Below are positions 1 to 8,385 of a DNA stretch of 64,000 nucleotides, in pieces (position 1 is the stretch's first letter; every line of letters starts with the position of its first letter). Source of the DNA: Isoalcanivorax indicus. Its GTDB lineage: Bacteria; Pseudomonadota; Gammaproteobacteria; Pseudomonadales; Alcanivoracaceae. Location: contig NZ_QGMP01000001.1 in NCBI RefSeq assembly GCF_003259185.1, positions 310,001 to 374,000 on the forward strand, written 5' to 3'. The notes below the pieces were generated by a model. That model was given only the letters and a program-made list of their open reading frames with translations, did no database searches and had not been told where the DNA came from. A program made the position numbers and the translations under genes.

Positions 1-139
1 CACGGGGGTCGGACAGGAACTCGCGCAGGTAGCGGCGCAGGGCGGGCGCGGTGGGCGCATCCGGTGTGCCCAGATTGGTGATCAGCACACCAATGCGGTC
101 GGCCTGGCTGTGTCGAAAGTTGTCGGCACCCTTGTACAT
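1..139 (-). CDS. hemH: Ferrochelatase, N-terminal fragment (cut by window edge)
   Basis: The minus strand from an ATG at 139 reads out of the left edge for 46 codons. It carries the N-terminal ferrochelatase signature [13 protein letters not shown] followed by [14 protein letters not shown], which is highly characteristic of the family. Ferrochelatase inserts Fe(II) into protoporphyrin IX in the last step of haem synthesis. The start lies 10 bases after the stop of the upstream reductase gene, so it is probably the next gene of the same minus-strand operon. Only the N-terminus is visible, so active-site residues cannot be checked. Confidence 0.9.
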   Translation of the reverse strand, partial: MYKGADNFRHSQADRIGVLITNLGTPDAPTAPALRRYLREFLSDPR

Positions 140-149
140 GTCTGGATCC

Positions 150-1148
150 TTAACGTGGCGCGTAATCGAACACGTCGGAGTGCATGGCGGTGGCGGGCAC
201 TCCGGCGGCATTGAGGGCGTCGAAGACGGCCCAGGCCATGATCGGCGAGCCGCCGATATGCACCTCGACCCGTTGCGGGTCTGTCAGGTCGGCGAGCACG
301 GCTTCGTGCACCATGCCATGCCGGTAGTCCGGGTTGCCGGATTCGGACAACACCGGGACGTAGGTCACCTGACCGGCGGCAGCCCACGCCGCCGGCAGCG
401 CAGGCAGATAGATGTCTTCCGCGCGGCGCGCGCCCCAGTAAAGATAGATGGGGTGGGCAAAACGTTGCGTCAACAGATGCTCGATCATGGCCTTGGCCGG
501 GGCGAAACCCGTGGAGCCGCAGACAAACCAGACGGGCTTGTCCGGCAGAGCGTCGGCCAGAAAACGACGGCCGCCGGGGAGACGCACGCGCATGATCGGG
601 TCGCTGCGCAGTTGCGCCATGATCTCCAGCGAGGACGGATTGTCGGCGGTATGCCGCACATGCAGTTCCAGATCGCGGCCATCGCCCTGCCGGGCGTTGG
701 CAATCGAAAAGGCCGCTGGCGCATCGCCGTACAGCAATTCCAGATACTGGCCGGCATGCCACTGCACCGGCTTGCCGGCAGGCAGGCGCAGCATGACGCG
801 GCTGACATCGTGGTTCAGGGCAGTAATGTCTGTGACCTGGCAGGCTGCCTCGACAATCGGCAGCTCGCCCGGTGCGGTCATGTCCGGCACGTTGATCTCG
901 CAGTCTTCCAGGGCGTGGGCGACGCAGTATACCACTGCGTCTGCGGCGGCTTCGCCCGCACGAATGGTGCGGCCATTGCGCAGTCGCACACTGCCGTGGA
1001 CCAGTGTGCCCTGACAGCGCAGGCAGTTGCCGTTACGGCAGGCGTTGGGAAAGCCGAAGCCGGCACGCTGGCCGGCTTCGAGCAGGGTTTCAGCGGCAGC
1101 AGCAGGATAGTGCCCGCCGCCGCTGACGGTGATGGTGTAATCACTCAT
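150..1148 (-). CDS. 2Fe-2S ferredoxin-type flavin oxidoreductase (NAD(P)H reductase)
   Basis: This 332-residue protein has a plant-type 2Fe-2S ferredoxin domain at residues 1-90, with cysteines at 37, 42, 45 and 75 in the CX4CX2C...C spacing. A ferredoxin-NADP reductase-like FAD- and NAD-binding module follows (about 95-330). This layout is shared by CDP-6-deoxyglucoseen reductase-like proteins, phenol hydroxylase reductases and other oxygenase reductases. It would pass electrons from NAD(P)H through FAD to the cluster and on to a partner. No oxygenase partner lies beside it. Its ATG overlaps the stop of the MAPEG gene (ATGA), so the two are translationally coupled. The exact substrate is unknown. 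Confidence 0.8.
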   Translation of the reverse strand: MSDYTITVSGGGHYPAAAAETLLEAGQRAGFGFPNACRNGNCLRCQGTLVHGSVRLRNGRTIRAGEAAADAVVYCVAHALEDCEINVPDMTAPGELPIVEAACQVTDITALNHDVSRVMLRLPAGKPVQWHAGQYLELLYGDAPAAFSIANARQGDGRDLELHVRHTADNPSSLEIMAQLRSDPIMRVRLPGGRRFLADALPDKPVWFVCGSTGFAPAKAMIEHLLTQRFAHPIYLYWGARRAEDIYLPALPAAWAAAGQVTYVPVLSESGNPDYRHGMVHEAVLADLTDPQRVEVHIGGSPIMAWAVFDALNAAGVPATAMHSDVFDYAPR

Positions 1149-1528
1149 GCACTCATGATGAACAGCGAGGCGATGATGGCCATGCCGGCGAACCAGACCA
1201 GTGAACGGGCGCTGGCCCAGTCGGCGATGTAGCAGATGCCGAACAGTATGCGGCTGACGACAAAGGCAACGGCCAGCATGTCCAGCGTGCCCTGGCCGAG
1301 ATTGCCGATTACCGAGGCCACGATTACGGCGGCCAGGAAAGCCGGTGTGACTTCAAAGCTGTTCTGCTGCGCCCAGTGGGCACGTTTGCGGGCGCCTTCC
1401 AGTCCTTCGAGGAATTCGCGCGGGTTGTGGTTCTGACGCGGGCCGAAACCGCCCTGAAACTTGGCAAAACCGGTAAACAGATACGGCAGGAAAATGGCGA
1501 CAAGCATGCACCAGTAAGCTGTAGTCAT
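1145..1528 (-). CDS. MAPEG family membrane protein
   Basis: This 127-residue integral membrane protein has about four hydrophobic helices. The pattern ARKRAHWAQQNSFE after the first helix is typical of MAPEG proteins (membrane-associated eicosanoid and glutathione metabolism). Bacterial members are mostly uncharacterised, and some have glutathione transferase or peroxidase activity. It overlaps its upstream neighbour (DsbA-like, stop at 1525) and its downstream neighbour (reductase, start at 1148) by four bases each. This implies coupled translation and perhaps a shared redox or glutathione-related role, though that role is inference. Confidence 0.75.
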   Translation of the reverse strand: MTTAYWCMLVAIFLPYLFTGFAKFQGGFGPRQNHNPREFLEGLEGARKRAHWAQQNSFEVTPAFLAAVIVASVIGNLGQGTLDMLAVAFVVSRILFGICYIADWASARSLVWFAGMAIIASLFIMSA

Positions 1529-2874
1529 GATGGGTCCTCGCTGCGGTGTGGGTCTGTTGTTGTTTCAATGGTGGTTTCAATCGTTGTTTCCATCAGGCCA
1601 AAACGATCCTGGCCCCATAACAGGGTGTTACCAAACTGCAATGAGGGTACACCCCAACTGCCCGCAGACACCATGGCATCGCGGTTTGCCGTGGCCCGCT
1701 CCACCCATTCGCGATCACCCAGCCAGCGGCGGGCCCGGTTCCAGTCCAGCCCGGCGCGCGCGCAAACTTGCTTCAGACCGCTGTCGCTTGCCGTATTGAT
1801 GCCTTCACTCCAGATGCCGGTGGCCGCGCTGATGAGGAACTCGCGCAGCCTGCCTTCCTTTTCGGCAAACGGCCACAGGGCCATACAGCGTTCCACCCCG
1901 GGCCCTACCGGGTCGCAGACAAAGCCGAAAGGAATGCCGTGCAGGCGTGCTTCGCGGGCGGCGTCAGACAGGATGTAGAAGCGCTTGGCGCGCGGCACGC
2001 TGAGGCCGCGCATGACCATCGGCAGCACCGGGCGGACCTGCAGTGCGAGTCCGTAGTGGTCGGCGAGCTGATAGGCGCGCTGCAAGGCCAGCCAGGAATA
2101 GGGGCTGCGGAACGAAAAGAACAACTGCAGGGGTTTGCCCGCCACGGCCGGGTTGTTGCCGGTCAGGCGAAGCGATTTCGCGGCGCCATAGGGCGCGGGC
2201 CAGCGGCGGCTGTCGTGGTCGGGCAGCAGAGTATCCAGACGCCGGGCCAGATGATCCAGGCGGTCGATGCCCCAGTACCATTCGCCCGCATAATGTAGCG
2301 TGCCGGTCAGGTAATGCCCGATGCGCAAGAACTGGTCGCGGCGCGCTTCCATGGCCATCCGCGTCTGGTCTTCGGGCTGGCTGCCATGCCGACTGGCCAG
2401 AGCATGCAGGTCCTCGCCATTCCACAGTGCTGTGCATACCGCTGCGGCCAGCGTCAGAAAGGCCGGATCCTGTTCATGACGCAGCAGGATCTGCGTGGCC
2501 AGCAGGGCGCGATCATGGCTGGGCGGCTGCCAGTGTTCAGGAAAATCGAGGCCGTAAAAGCGCGCCAGGGCGGCGGCGTCGCGGCAGCCCAGTTGCGCCA
2601 GCATTTCCGGCTCGGGGTACATCTGCGGGTCCAGATACAACATCAGACGCGGCTGGATGCGCAGGCCGAGGTCGGCGTAGTGTGCGGCGAAGGCGGGGAG
2701 CCACTGCAACAGCAATACCGAGTAGGGGTCGTCCACCCGGCAATAGAAGGTGGCGCTGTGAGGTTGCCGACGCAGCCTGCGTTGCAGTTCATGCAGGCGG
2801 CGTCGGCAGTCGAGCAGGCCCGGGCTGGTCAACAGCCGGGCCACCCAGGGCATCAGACGATGCGCCAGGCTCAT
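1525..2874 (-). CDS. Tandem DsbA/2-hydroxychromene-carboxylate-isomerase-like protein
   Basis: The start is placed at the ATG at 2874, which overlaps the ilvD stop as ATGA; an in-frame extension upstream would run inside ilvD. The 449-residue product seems to hold two thioredoxin-fold DsbA-like domains. The first (about residues 35-220) has a YCRVDDPYS motif. The second (about 240-430) has FFSFRSPYSWLA and ends in SWGVPSLQFGN, the cis-Pro region of the HCCA isomerase/DsbA family. Neither motif is a CXXC, so a glutathione-dependent isomerase or transferase-like role is likelier than a disulfide oxidase. The C-terminus has a short TTIE repeat of low complexity. The substrate is unknown. Confidence 0.7.
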   Translation of the reverse strand: MSLAHRLMPWVARLLTSPGLLDCRRRLHELQRRLRRQPHSATFYCRVDDPYSVLLLQWLPAFAAHYADLGLRIQPRLMLYLDPQMYPEPEMLAQLGCRDAAALARFYGLDFPEHWQPPSHDRALLATQILLRHEQDPAFLTLAAAVCTALWNGEDLHALASRHGSQPEDQTRMAMEARRDQFLRIGHYLTGTLHYAGEWYWGIDRLDHLARRLDTLLPDHDSRRWPAPYGAAKSLRLTGNNPAVAGKPLQLFFSFRSPYSWLALQRAYQLADHYGLALQVRPVLPMVMRGLSVPRAKRFYILSDAAREARLHGIPFGFVCDPVGPGVERCMALWPFAEKEGRLREFLISAATGIWSEGINTASDSGLKQVCARAGLDWNRARRWLGDREWVERATANRDAMVSAGSWGVPSLQFGNTLLWGQDRFGLMETTIETTIETTTDPHRSEDPS

Positions 2875-4547
2875 ATCTTGTCCGTGACCGCGCCTTCGGA
2901 CGCTGAGGACACGGTGGCAGCGTACTTCGCCAGCACCCCGCGGGTGTACTTGGGCGCAGGCTGCTGCCAAGTGCTGCGGCGGCGTGCCATGTCGGCCTCA
3001 CCCACTTGCAGGATGATTTCGCGCTTCTCGGCGTCGATGACGATGCCGTCGCCATTTTCCACCAGCGCCAGCGGGCCGCCATCCTGGGCTTCCGGTGAGA
3101 TGTGCCCGACCACGAAACCGTGCGAGCCACCGGAGAAGCGGCCATCGGTAATCAGCGCGACGTCATTGCCCAGCCCCTTGCCCATGACGGCCGAGGTGGG
3201 GGAGAGCATTTCGCGCATACCGGGGCCACCCTTCGGGCCTTCGTAGCGGATCACGATGACATCACCCGCAACGACTTCGCCGTCGAGAATGCCGCGCAGT
3301 GCAGACTCCTCGCCGTGATAGACCCGGGCCTTGCCCTCGAAGCGCAGGCCTTCCTTGCCGGTGATCTTGGCGACTGCGCCATCGGGCGCCAGGTTGCCGG
3401 TGAGCACGACCAGATGAGAGTCTTTTTTCACCGGTTTGTCGAAGTCGAAAATAATCTCCTGACCTTCCGGGTAATCCTGCACATCGGCCAGGTTTTCGGC
3501 CAGTGTCTTGCCGGTAACGGTGAGCACGTCGCCATGCAGCATGCCCGCGTCGAGCATGCGCTTCATCAACGGCTGGATGCCGCCGATGGCCACCAGTTCA
3601 CTCATCATGTATTTGCCGGACGGGCGCACATCGGCCACGACCGGTGTGATCTCGCCCAGGCGCACGAAATCGTCCAGCGACAGCTCCACGTCGACGGCGT
3701 GCGCCATGGCGATCAGGTGCAGCACCGCGTTGGTGGAGCCGCCCAGCGCGATGATCACGCGGATGGCGTTCTCGAACGCCTTGCGGGTCATGATGTCGGT
3801 GGGCTTGATGTCACGGCGCAGCAGCTCCATGACCGCTTCGCCTGCGCGCTGGCAGTCGATCTTCTTGTCTTCGGAAATCGCGTCCTGAGCCGACGAGCCG
3901 GGCAGCGACATGCCCAGCGCTTCGATGGCGCTGGCCATACTGTTGGCGGTGTACATGCCGCCACAGGAGCCCGGACCCGGGATCGCCACTTCCTCGATCT
4001 GCTTGACCTCGATGGGGGTCAGCTCGCCCCGGGCATGTTTGCCCACGGCCTCGAACACGGAAATGATGTCGGTGTGCCCGGCGCCCGGCTTGATGGTGCC
4101 GCCATAGACGAACACCGACGGCCGGTTCAGACGCGCCATGCCGATCACGCAACCGGGCATGTTCTTGTCGCAGCCGCCGATGGCGATCAGACCGTCAAAG
4201 CCCTCGCAGCCCGCTACGGTTTCAATGGAATCCGCGATCACCTCGCGGGACACCAGGGAATACTTCATGCCCTCGGTGCCGTTGGAAATGCCGTCGGACA
4301 CGGTGATGGTGTTGAAGATCACGCCCTTGCCACCCGCCTCGTTGGCGCCCTTTTCGGCTTCCAGCGCCAGATCGTTGATGTGCATGTTGCAGGGCGTGAC
4401 ATTGGCCCAGGTGGAGGCAATGCCGATCTGCGGCTTGCGGAAATCCTCGTCGGTAAAGCCCACCGCACGCAGCATGGCGCGCCCCGGGGCCCGCTCGATC
4501 CCGTCTACCATCTTCGAGGAATGTTTGCGCATCTTGTCGTCAGTCAT
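2871..4547 (-). CDS. ilvD: Dihydroxy-acid dehydratase
   Basis: This 558-residue IlvD/Edd-family enzyme converts dihydroxyisovalerate and dihydroxymethylvalerate to the 2-keto acids of valine and isoleucine synthesis. Cluster-ligand cysteines are visible at 53 (TPCNMHIN), 126 (GGCDKNMPG) and 195 (GPGSCGGMYTAN). At 558 residues it is the shorter form; the enterobacterial enzyme is about 616. In the family, short forms are often 2Fe-2S enzymes, but that is not tested here. It lies 51 bases downstream of argA on the same strand, and its stop overlaps the start of the DsbA-like gene. ilvE, used in the same pathway, lies at 17742. Confidence 0.96.
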   Translation of the reverse strand: MTDDKMRKHSSKMVDGIERAPGRAMLRAVGFTDEDFRKPQIGIASTWANVTPCNMHINDLALEAEKGANEAGGKGVIFNTITVSDGISNGTEGMKYSLVSREVIADSIETVAGCEGFDGLIAIGGCDKNMPGCVIGMARLNRPSVFVYGGTIKPGAGHTDIISVFEAVGKHARGELTPIEVKQIEEVAIPGPGSCGGMYTANSMASAIEALGMSLPGSSAQDAISEDKKIDCQRAGEAVMELLRRDIKPTDIMTRKAFENAIRVIIALGGSTNAVLHLIAMAHAVDVELSLDDFVRLGEITPVVADVRPSGKYMMSELVAIGGIQPLMKRMLDAGMLHGDVLTVTGKTLAENLADVQDYPEGQEIIFDFDKPVKKDSHLVVLTGNLAPDGAVAKITGKEGLRFEGKARVYHGEESALRGILDGEVVAGDVIVIRYEGPKGGPGMREMLSPTSAVMGKGLGNDVALITDGRFSGGSHGFVVGHISPEAQDGGPLALVENGDGIVIDAEKREIILQVGEADMARRRSTWQQPAPKYTRGVLAKYAATVSSASEGAVTDKI

Positions 4548-4598
4548 GAAACACTCACCTGGTCTGTCGTGTGTTGAAATAAGGTGTTGAGAAATCGG

Positions 4599-5957
4599 TT
4601 ACAGCGCCTTGCGGAACACCTTCGAGTTGCGCTGGTAGTTGTACATGCTCTTGCGCTCGCCGGGCAGCTCATCCACCGACACCGGCTCGAAGCCCTGCTC
4701 CCGGAACCAGTGGGTCGTCTGAGTGGAGAGCACATACAGCGATCTCATCCCCTGGTTGCGCGCCCGCTTCTCGATAAAAGCCAGCAGCTTGTGGCCGCGC
4801 TGGCTGCTGCGGTAGTCATTATGCACCGCCACGCACGCCAGTTCGCCGGATTCACCATCGCTGAACGGGTACAGCGCCGCGCAGCCGATCACCATGCCAT
4901 CGCGCTCGATGATCGTGAAGCGCTTGATCTCGGCCTCCAGCAGCTCGCGCGAGCGGCGCACCAGGATGCCGGCTTCTTCCAATGGCCGGATCAGCTCCAG
5001 AATGCCACCGACGTCCTCTATATAGGCACCGCGAATGTTCTCGTAGGTCTCCCGCGTGACCAGCGTGCCGCAGCCATCCCGGGTGAACAGCTCGCGCAGC
5101 AGCGCCCCGTCCTCACGGAAATTCACCAGATGCGCCCGGGCCACGCCATTGCTGGCGGCGTGGCAGGCCGCCGTGAGCTGCCGCTCGGTGTTCGGGTTGG
5201 TGATCACTTCCTTCGCCAGCAACTGCCCGGCCTCCTGGGGCGAGATCTCGCGCACCAGCTTGCCCTCGGCGTCCTCCACCCCGGTGTCCTCACCCAGATA
5301 GATGATCTTGTCGGCCTTCAGGGCAATGGCCGTGGTGGATGCCACCTCCTCGGAGTTCATGTTGAACAGCTCGCCCGTGGGCGAGCAGCCGATGGGCGAG
5401 AGCAGCACCACGTTGCCGATCTCCAGCTGCCGCTGGATCGCCTCCACCTGCACCCGGCGTACCTCGCCGGTGTGCTGGTAGTCGAAGCCATCCCGCACCC
5501 CCACTGGCTTGGCAATCACGAAGTTGCCGGACACCACCTGAATGCTGGCGTTGTGCATGGGCGAGTTGGCCAGCCCCATGGAAAACAGCCCCTCGACCCG
5601 CAGCCGCACCGCACCCACCGCATCCAGGGCGCACTCCAGCGCCGCACTGTCGGTAATGCGGGTATGCCGCTCGAAACGCGAATCAATCCCACGCGCCGCC
5701 AGCCGCGCACTGATCTGCGGCCGCGCCCCGTGCACCAGCACCAGCCGGATGCCCAGGCTGTTGAGCAGCGCCAGATCGTGGATGATGTGGTCAAACCCGG
5801 GCTCCTCCACCGCCTCGCCAGAGATCATCACCACGAAGGTGCGCCCGCGATGGGCGTTGATATAGGGCGACGAGTTACGGAACCAGGTGACGTGGTCCTG
5901 GTGTGCCGTGGCGGTAGAGGGCGCCGTTGTGGTGTTGCCCGAGGTGTGTTGCGTCAT
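4599..5957 (-). CDS. argA: Amino-acid N-acetyltransferase (N-acetylglutamate synthase)
   Basis: This 452-residue ArgA makes N-acetylglutamate from glutamate and acetyl-CoA, the first step of arginine synthesis. The N-terminal two thirds (about residues 25-290) is an amino-acid-kinase fold beginning with VTWFRNSSPYINAHRG, a classic ArgA motif. The C-terminal 150 residues form a GNAT acetyltransferase with SQRGHKLLAFIEKRA as the acetyl-CoA loop. The length matches the gammaproteobacterial enzyme (about 440). It is the first gene of the minus-strand group that continues into ilvD. No ARG box could be recognised upstream by eye. Confidence 0.95.
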   Translation of the reverse strand: MTQHTSGNTTTAPSTATAHQDHVTWFRNSSPYINAHRGRTFVVMISGEAVEEPGFDHIIHDLALLNSLGIRLVLVHGARPQISARLAARGIDSRFERHTRITDSAALECALDAVGAVRLRVEGLFSMGLANSPMHNASIQVVSGNFVIAKPVGVRDGFDYQHTGEVRRVQVEAIQRQLEIGNVVLLSPIGCSPTGELFNMNSEEVASTTAIALKADKIIYLGEDTGVEDAEGKLVREISPQEAGQLLAKEVITNPNTERQLTAACHAASNGVARAHLVNFREDGALLRELFTRDGCGTLVTRETYENIRGAYIEDVGGILELIRPLEEAGILVRRSRELLEAEIKRFTIIERDGMVIGCAALYPFSDGESGELACVAVHNDYRSSQRGHKLLAFIEKRARNQGMRSLYVLSTQTTHWFREQGFEPVSVDELPGERKSMYNYQRNSKVFRKAL

Positions 5958-6270
5958 CCTTAGTGTGTCCGGGTCGGGGGTGGCAAGGGCTCAAGCCTTG
6001 AAGTATAGGGGACCGGCGGACGGGCGGCTATTGCTTGGTCCGGGGATGCGGGGTTCGATGCGAGGTGGACTTACCATGGTCCAGAGGACCGAGTGGGTCT
6101 GCTGGAAACGGGCTGATGATGGCCCTTGATGGCACGCGGGGCTTGGGTGGGTTGCCAGGCGTCGCTCAGGATCACCTTGACGGCAGTGTTGCCACCGCCA
6201 TGAGCGAAGATCACATCCTCAATAAACACCGCATGGGAAAGCCGAAGATCTTCGATCGCACGAAATCTCA
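5958..6270 (-). other. Intergenic stretch with a coding-like remnant
   Basis: These 313 bases lie between argA and the first island gene. A minus-strand reading frame of 66 codons (6071-6271) overlaps the stop of the 170-residue membrane gene as TGATG. It includes VFIEDVIF...GNTAV...ILSD. A similar piece, VLIEDVVF...GSNVI...RLSD, occurs at about 7590-7690, and the two are also alike in DNA. I read this as a degraded repeated coding fragment, not a gene. No clear promoter or terminator for argA was found. Confidence 0.35.
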
Positions 6271-6783
6271 TCAGGGCTCGTCTTCAGCCCCCTCTTGGAC
6301 GGTCACAATCATATAATTTTGAGCGCCATAAAAAAATAAAAGTATGCCTGAAAGTACCGACGCGATCAGCGGTGCGAATATTGAGTGATCGCCAAGCAAA
6401 GCGTAAGGAATTGCTAGCGTTGTTATGGTTATTGACGCGGCCACCCATCGACATATTCCGAAACCGAAGAACAGGAGGTAGAGAAGGATGAAAGGATTCC
6501 TGTTTCCTGAAAAATACTCGTGTGCTGCTGCGCGACCTTCCTCAAGCCCATGGAAACTATGCAGCTCTTGCATAACAGGATCAGAAAGGCTGATTCCTCT
6601 CCCGTGCTCCTTGATATGCTCTTCTTGAAGCTCAATAAATAGAGCCCTCTTGGCATTTCTGCGGGCATCCTGGGCTGCATTATCAGGAGCGGCGATATGG
6701 AACCATACCGAAACGAGAACCAGCACTATAGAGAGAGTCAGCCTGGAGAGCTTCAGGGCTGTGGTATATTGAGAATATGTCAT
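6271..6783 (-). CDS. Hypothetical integral membrane protein (island gene)
   Basis: This 170-residue protein is of no family I recognise. It has a hydrophobic helix at about residues 15-32, a polar segment at about 35-95 (rich in Glu, His and Arg) and about three hydrophobic segments from 97 to 160, ending in a short acidic tail. It is AT-richer than the flanking core genes and uses many rare ATA and AGA codons, which fits acquisition. It sits in the same orientation as the other minus-strand island genes. An immunity-type role is possible from context only. The ribosome binding site is weak. Confidence 0.6.
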   Translation of the reverse strand: MTYSQYTTALKLSRLTLSIVLVLVSVWFHIAAPDNAAQDARRNAKRALFIELQEEHIKEHGRGISLSDPVMQELHSFHGLEEGRAAAHEYFSGNRNPFILLYLLFFGFGICRWVAASITITTLAIPYALLGDHSIFAPLIASVLSGILLFFYGAQNYMIVTVQEGAEDEP

Positions 6784-6902
6784 CTTATATTCGCATCTTT
6801 CGTGTGGCTAAGGCCCTTCGCTGCGTCGAGTTTAGAGCGCGGGATCCATAAATATTCCATAAAATAATGGATATTTAAATATGTAAAAATAAATATTATC
6901 TT

Positions 6903-7322
6903 CTATGCCAAAATTATAAAAATAATAGATGATGCGAATGTGGCAAATAAAAAAAATGTTATGCCAAAAAAGTACTTGCGCCCCTTGTTTAGGTAGTCTT
7001 GATCGCCAAGCTTGCTGTATATAAATTCGTAGCCTATGACGTGCTTTGTATGGTAGTAGTTTGCCCCTACAAGCAACAAGTACGTTGATACTCCCGCGAT
7101 TGCGAGGGCTTGGTCGCCGAAAACCAAACGCCCTTCTGGGATGAAATTTGAAGACAGTAAAGTGATAAATGATATGAAAGCAAACGAAAGAAATGAAAAC
7201 ATCCATATCGCATCGCCTATATACCCGCGCCACTTTTCTTCAGGAGCATTTGCGCCACGAATAAGCTGATAGCAGCACCATACAAATGCTCCTTGGTATA
7301 TTAGTGCTGGTTTTGTATTCAT
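6903..7322 (-). CDS. Hypothetical small membrane protein, coupled to an upstream broken frame
   Basis: The start is placed at the ATG at 7322 (MNTKPALIYQG). GAGAGG lies 4 bases upstream, and the TGA of the preceding broken frame (7331-7333) lies just before it, so the gene looks translationally coupled to that frame. A longer in-frame extension exists but would run antisense through the fragment and the palindrome. The 139-residue product has three to four hydrophobic segments and is strongly AT-rich at its 3' end. I do not recognise a family. The close spacing behind a degraded Gly/Ala-rich frame resembles a toxin end followed by its immunity gene; this is inference. Confidence 0.55.
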   Translation of the reverse strand: MNTKPALIYQGAFVWCCYQLIRGANAPEEKWRGYIGDAIWMFSFLSFAFISFITLLSSNFIPEGRLVFGDQALAIAGVSTYLLLVGANYYHTKHVIGYEFIYSKLGDQDYLNKGRKYFFGITFFLFATFASSIIFIILA

Positions 7323-7330
7323 TAATCCTC

Positions 7331-7496
7331 TCAGCATTTTCTTGTCGCCATACATAGCATGCATAGCATGTCTGCGGGAAAAGTTGTTCGGCTGCTTATA
7401 AAATCTCCGAGCATATACGATCCCATTCCTGTCAAGATGATTGGTGCGCCAAATGTTGATGTGGCCGCAGTTACAGTCACGCCCATGCCACACGAA
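7331..7496 (-). pseudogene. Broken 3' end of an unidentified protein (Gly/Ala/Thr-rich hydrophobic segment)
   Basis: This minus-strand frame reads GVTVTAATSTFGAPIILTG then a polar tail and stops 9 bases before the start of the membrane gene at 7322. Upstream it is interrupted by the palindrome at 7497-7554, so no start belongs to it. Alternating small and hydrophobic residues of this kind are common in the regions before or within the C-terminal domains of polymorphic toxins. That is a resemblance in style, not a demonstrated homology. It could be a truncated coding end left by recombination at the palindrome. Confidence 0.35.
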
Positions 7497-7554
7497 GCGG
7501 GGTCAGGTCTCACATTTCACGGTGCTATGCGTGAGATGTGAGACCTGACCCCGC
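7497..7554. repeat. Long palindromic repeat, copy 1
   Basis: Two 25-base arms (7497-7521 and 7530-7554) are inverted copies with one mismatch, separated by 8 bases. The arm core is TGTGAGACCTGACCCC. A near-identical palindrome lies at 10806-10863 and a half copy at 10105-10127. Both full copies are followed by ATTGCG. The form is like REP/BIME elements or transposon-derived palindromes. No associated transposase is in the window. Confidence 0.85.
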
Positions 7555-7816
7555 ATTGCGGGCGGCGGTTGTTGCGGCCCAGTTGTGGGGGGTAGCGGAA
7601 GACGTATCGCTAAGCCTGGCTGCGATGACGTTGCTCCCTGCAGCGGTACCAAATACTACGTCCTCAATGAGAACATCCAGACGCGGGCGGCGTGGGATGT
7701 TCCGGAAATGAGAGCTGTGAGGGTCACAATGAAAGTGAATGGAGCTTTTCTGCTTATGATACCCTCGGGCCATGGTTTGATGATTCCGATTTAATAGTTC
7801 CAGTGTATGCACGTTT
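7555..7816 (-). other. Non-coding stretch holding a repeated coding-like remnant
   Basis: Downstream of the lipoprotein gene and upstream of the palindrome, the minus strand reads VLIEDVVF, then GSNVIAARLSD. The piece resembles VFIEDVIF...ILSD near 6150-6270. The frame runs into the palindrome and has no plausible start or ribosome binding site. Both pieces lie 3' of an island gene, so they may mark ends of ancestral cassettes. No other feature is seen here. Confidence 0.3.
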
Positions 7817-8335
7817 TTACTCACAATCTATAAGGTAATCTGGTATGAATTCTATTTCGGTAGGGTCGAGAGTTGATGAGGTTACCACCGCAGGTCTGGG
7901 GTGATATCGAGCATAAGTTGCCAAGTCCATCTCCATGCCGGAATGCTCACCGTCCAGCACGCGAACAATGATTCTCAAGTAGTAGGGAACCCAAATCGGT
8001 TCGTAGGTCGTGACCTTCGTTATCTCGACCCGAGAGCCTTTCTCAAGGGTTCCGACACGCCAGTCACGCCCATTTTTTATACTCTCTCTCATGGCGAAGC
8101 TGGGCTCGCCTCCTTCTGGAAATGAAATCCTCTCCGATTGGAAGACCGTAGCCCTCTTGGCCTGATAGATCTCAAAATTCGTGGCCAGAGCCAGGCATCT
8201 TCCAAGCAGGCCCCCGTCGACATCGTTGGGGTAGTAGCCAAAGGAGTGGCAGCCCTGAAGTGCGAGTAGCAGCATTGTTGACGCCAGTAACGCGCTTTTT
8301 CGGACGTGCCTGGTTAGCTCGGTTTTAACGATCAT
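7817..8335 (-). CDS. Hypothetical lipoprotein
   Basis: The ATG at 8335 is chosen because GGAG lies five bases upstream; in-frame GTG and ATG codons further up lack such a site. The 172-residue product begins with a basic N-terminus, a hydrophobic stretch and a lipobox LQGC with the lipidated cysteine at residue 29, so it should be an outer- or inner-membrane lipoprotein facing the periplasm. The mature part is a soluble domain I do not recognise. It follows, 50 bases downstream on the same strand, a broken frame with a lipase-like GHSLG motif. Lipoprotein immunity proteins are known for secreted lipase effectors, so an orphan immunity role is plausible but unproven. Confidence 0.65.
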   Translation of the reverse strand: MIVKTELTRHVRKSALLASTMLLLALQGCHSFGYYPNDVDGGLLGRCLALATNFEIYQAKRATVFQSERISFPEGGEPSFAMRESIKNGRDWRVGTLEKGSRVEITKVTTYEPIWVPYYLRIIVRVLDGEHSGMEMDLATYARYHPRPAVVTSSTLDPTEIEFIPDYLIDCE

Positions 8336-8385
8336 GATTTCTCCAGTCATGACTTTTAAATGGGTTTCAACCGGTGTAACCAGCA

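Noticed and set aside
51-1232. Long plus-strand open frame over the ferredoxin-reductase gene
   Set aside because: It is antisense to a gene with clear cysteine-cluster and flavin motifs; high GC leaves long antisense frames open. The same applies to other long antisense frames over core genes, for example 11053-13215 and 12974-14839.
5958-6270. A tRNA or attachment site at the left island border
   Set aside because: No cloverleaf, CCA-adjacent arm or direct repeat matching the right border could be found by eye.
7323-7493. N-terminal extension of the membrane gene at 6903
   Set aside because: It would read through the adjacent broken frame in another register and has no ribosome binding site, whereas the ATG at 7322 follows GAGAGG.
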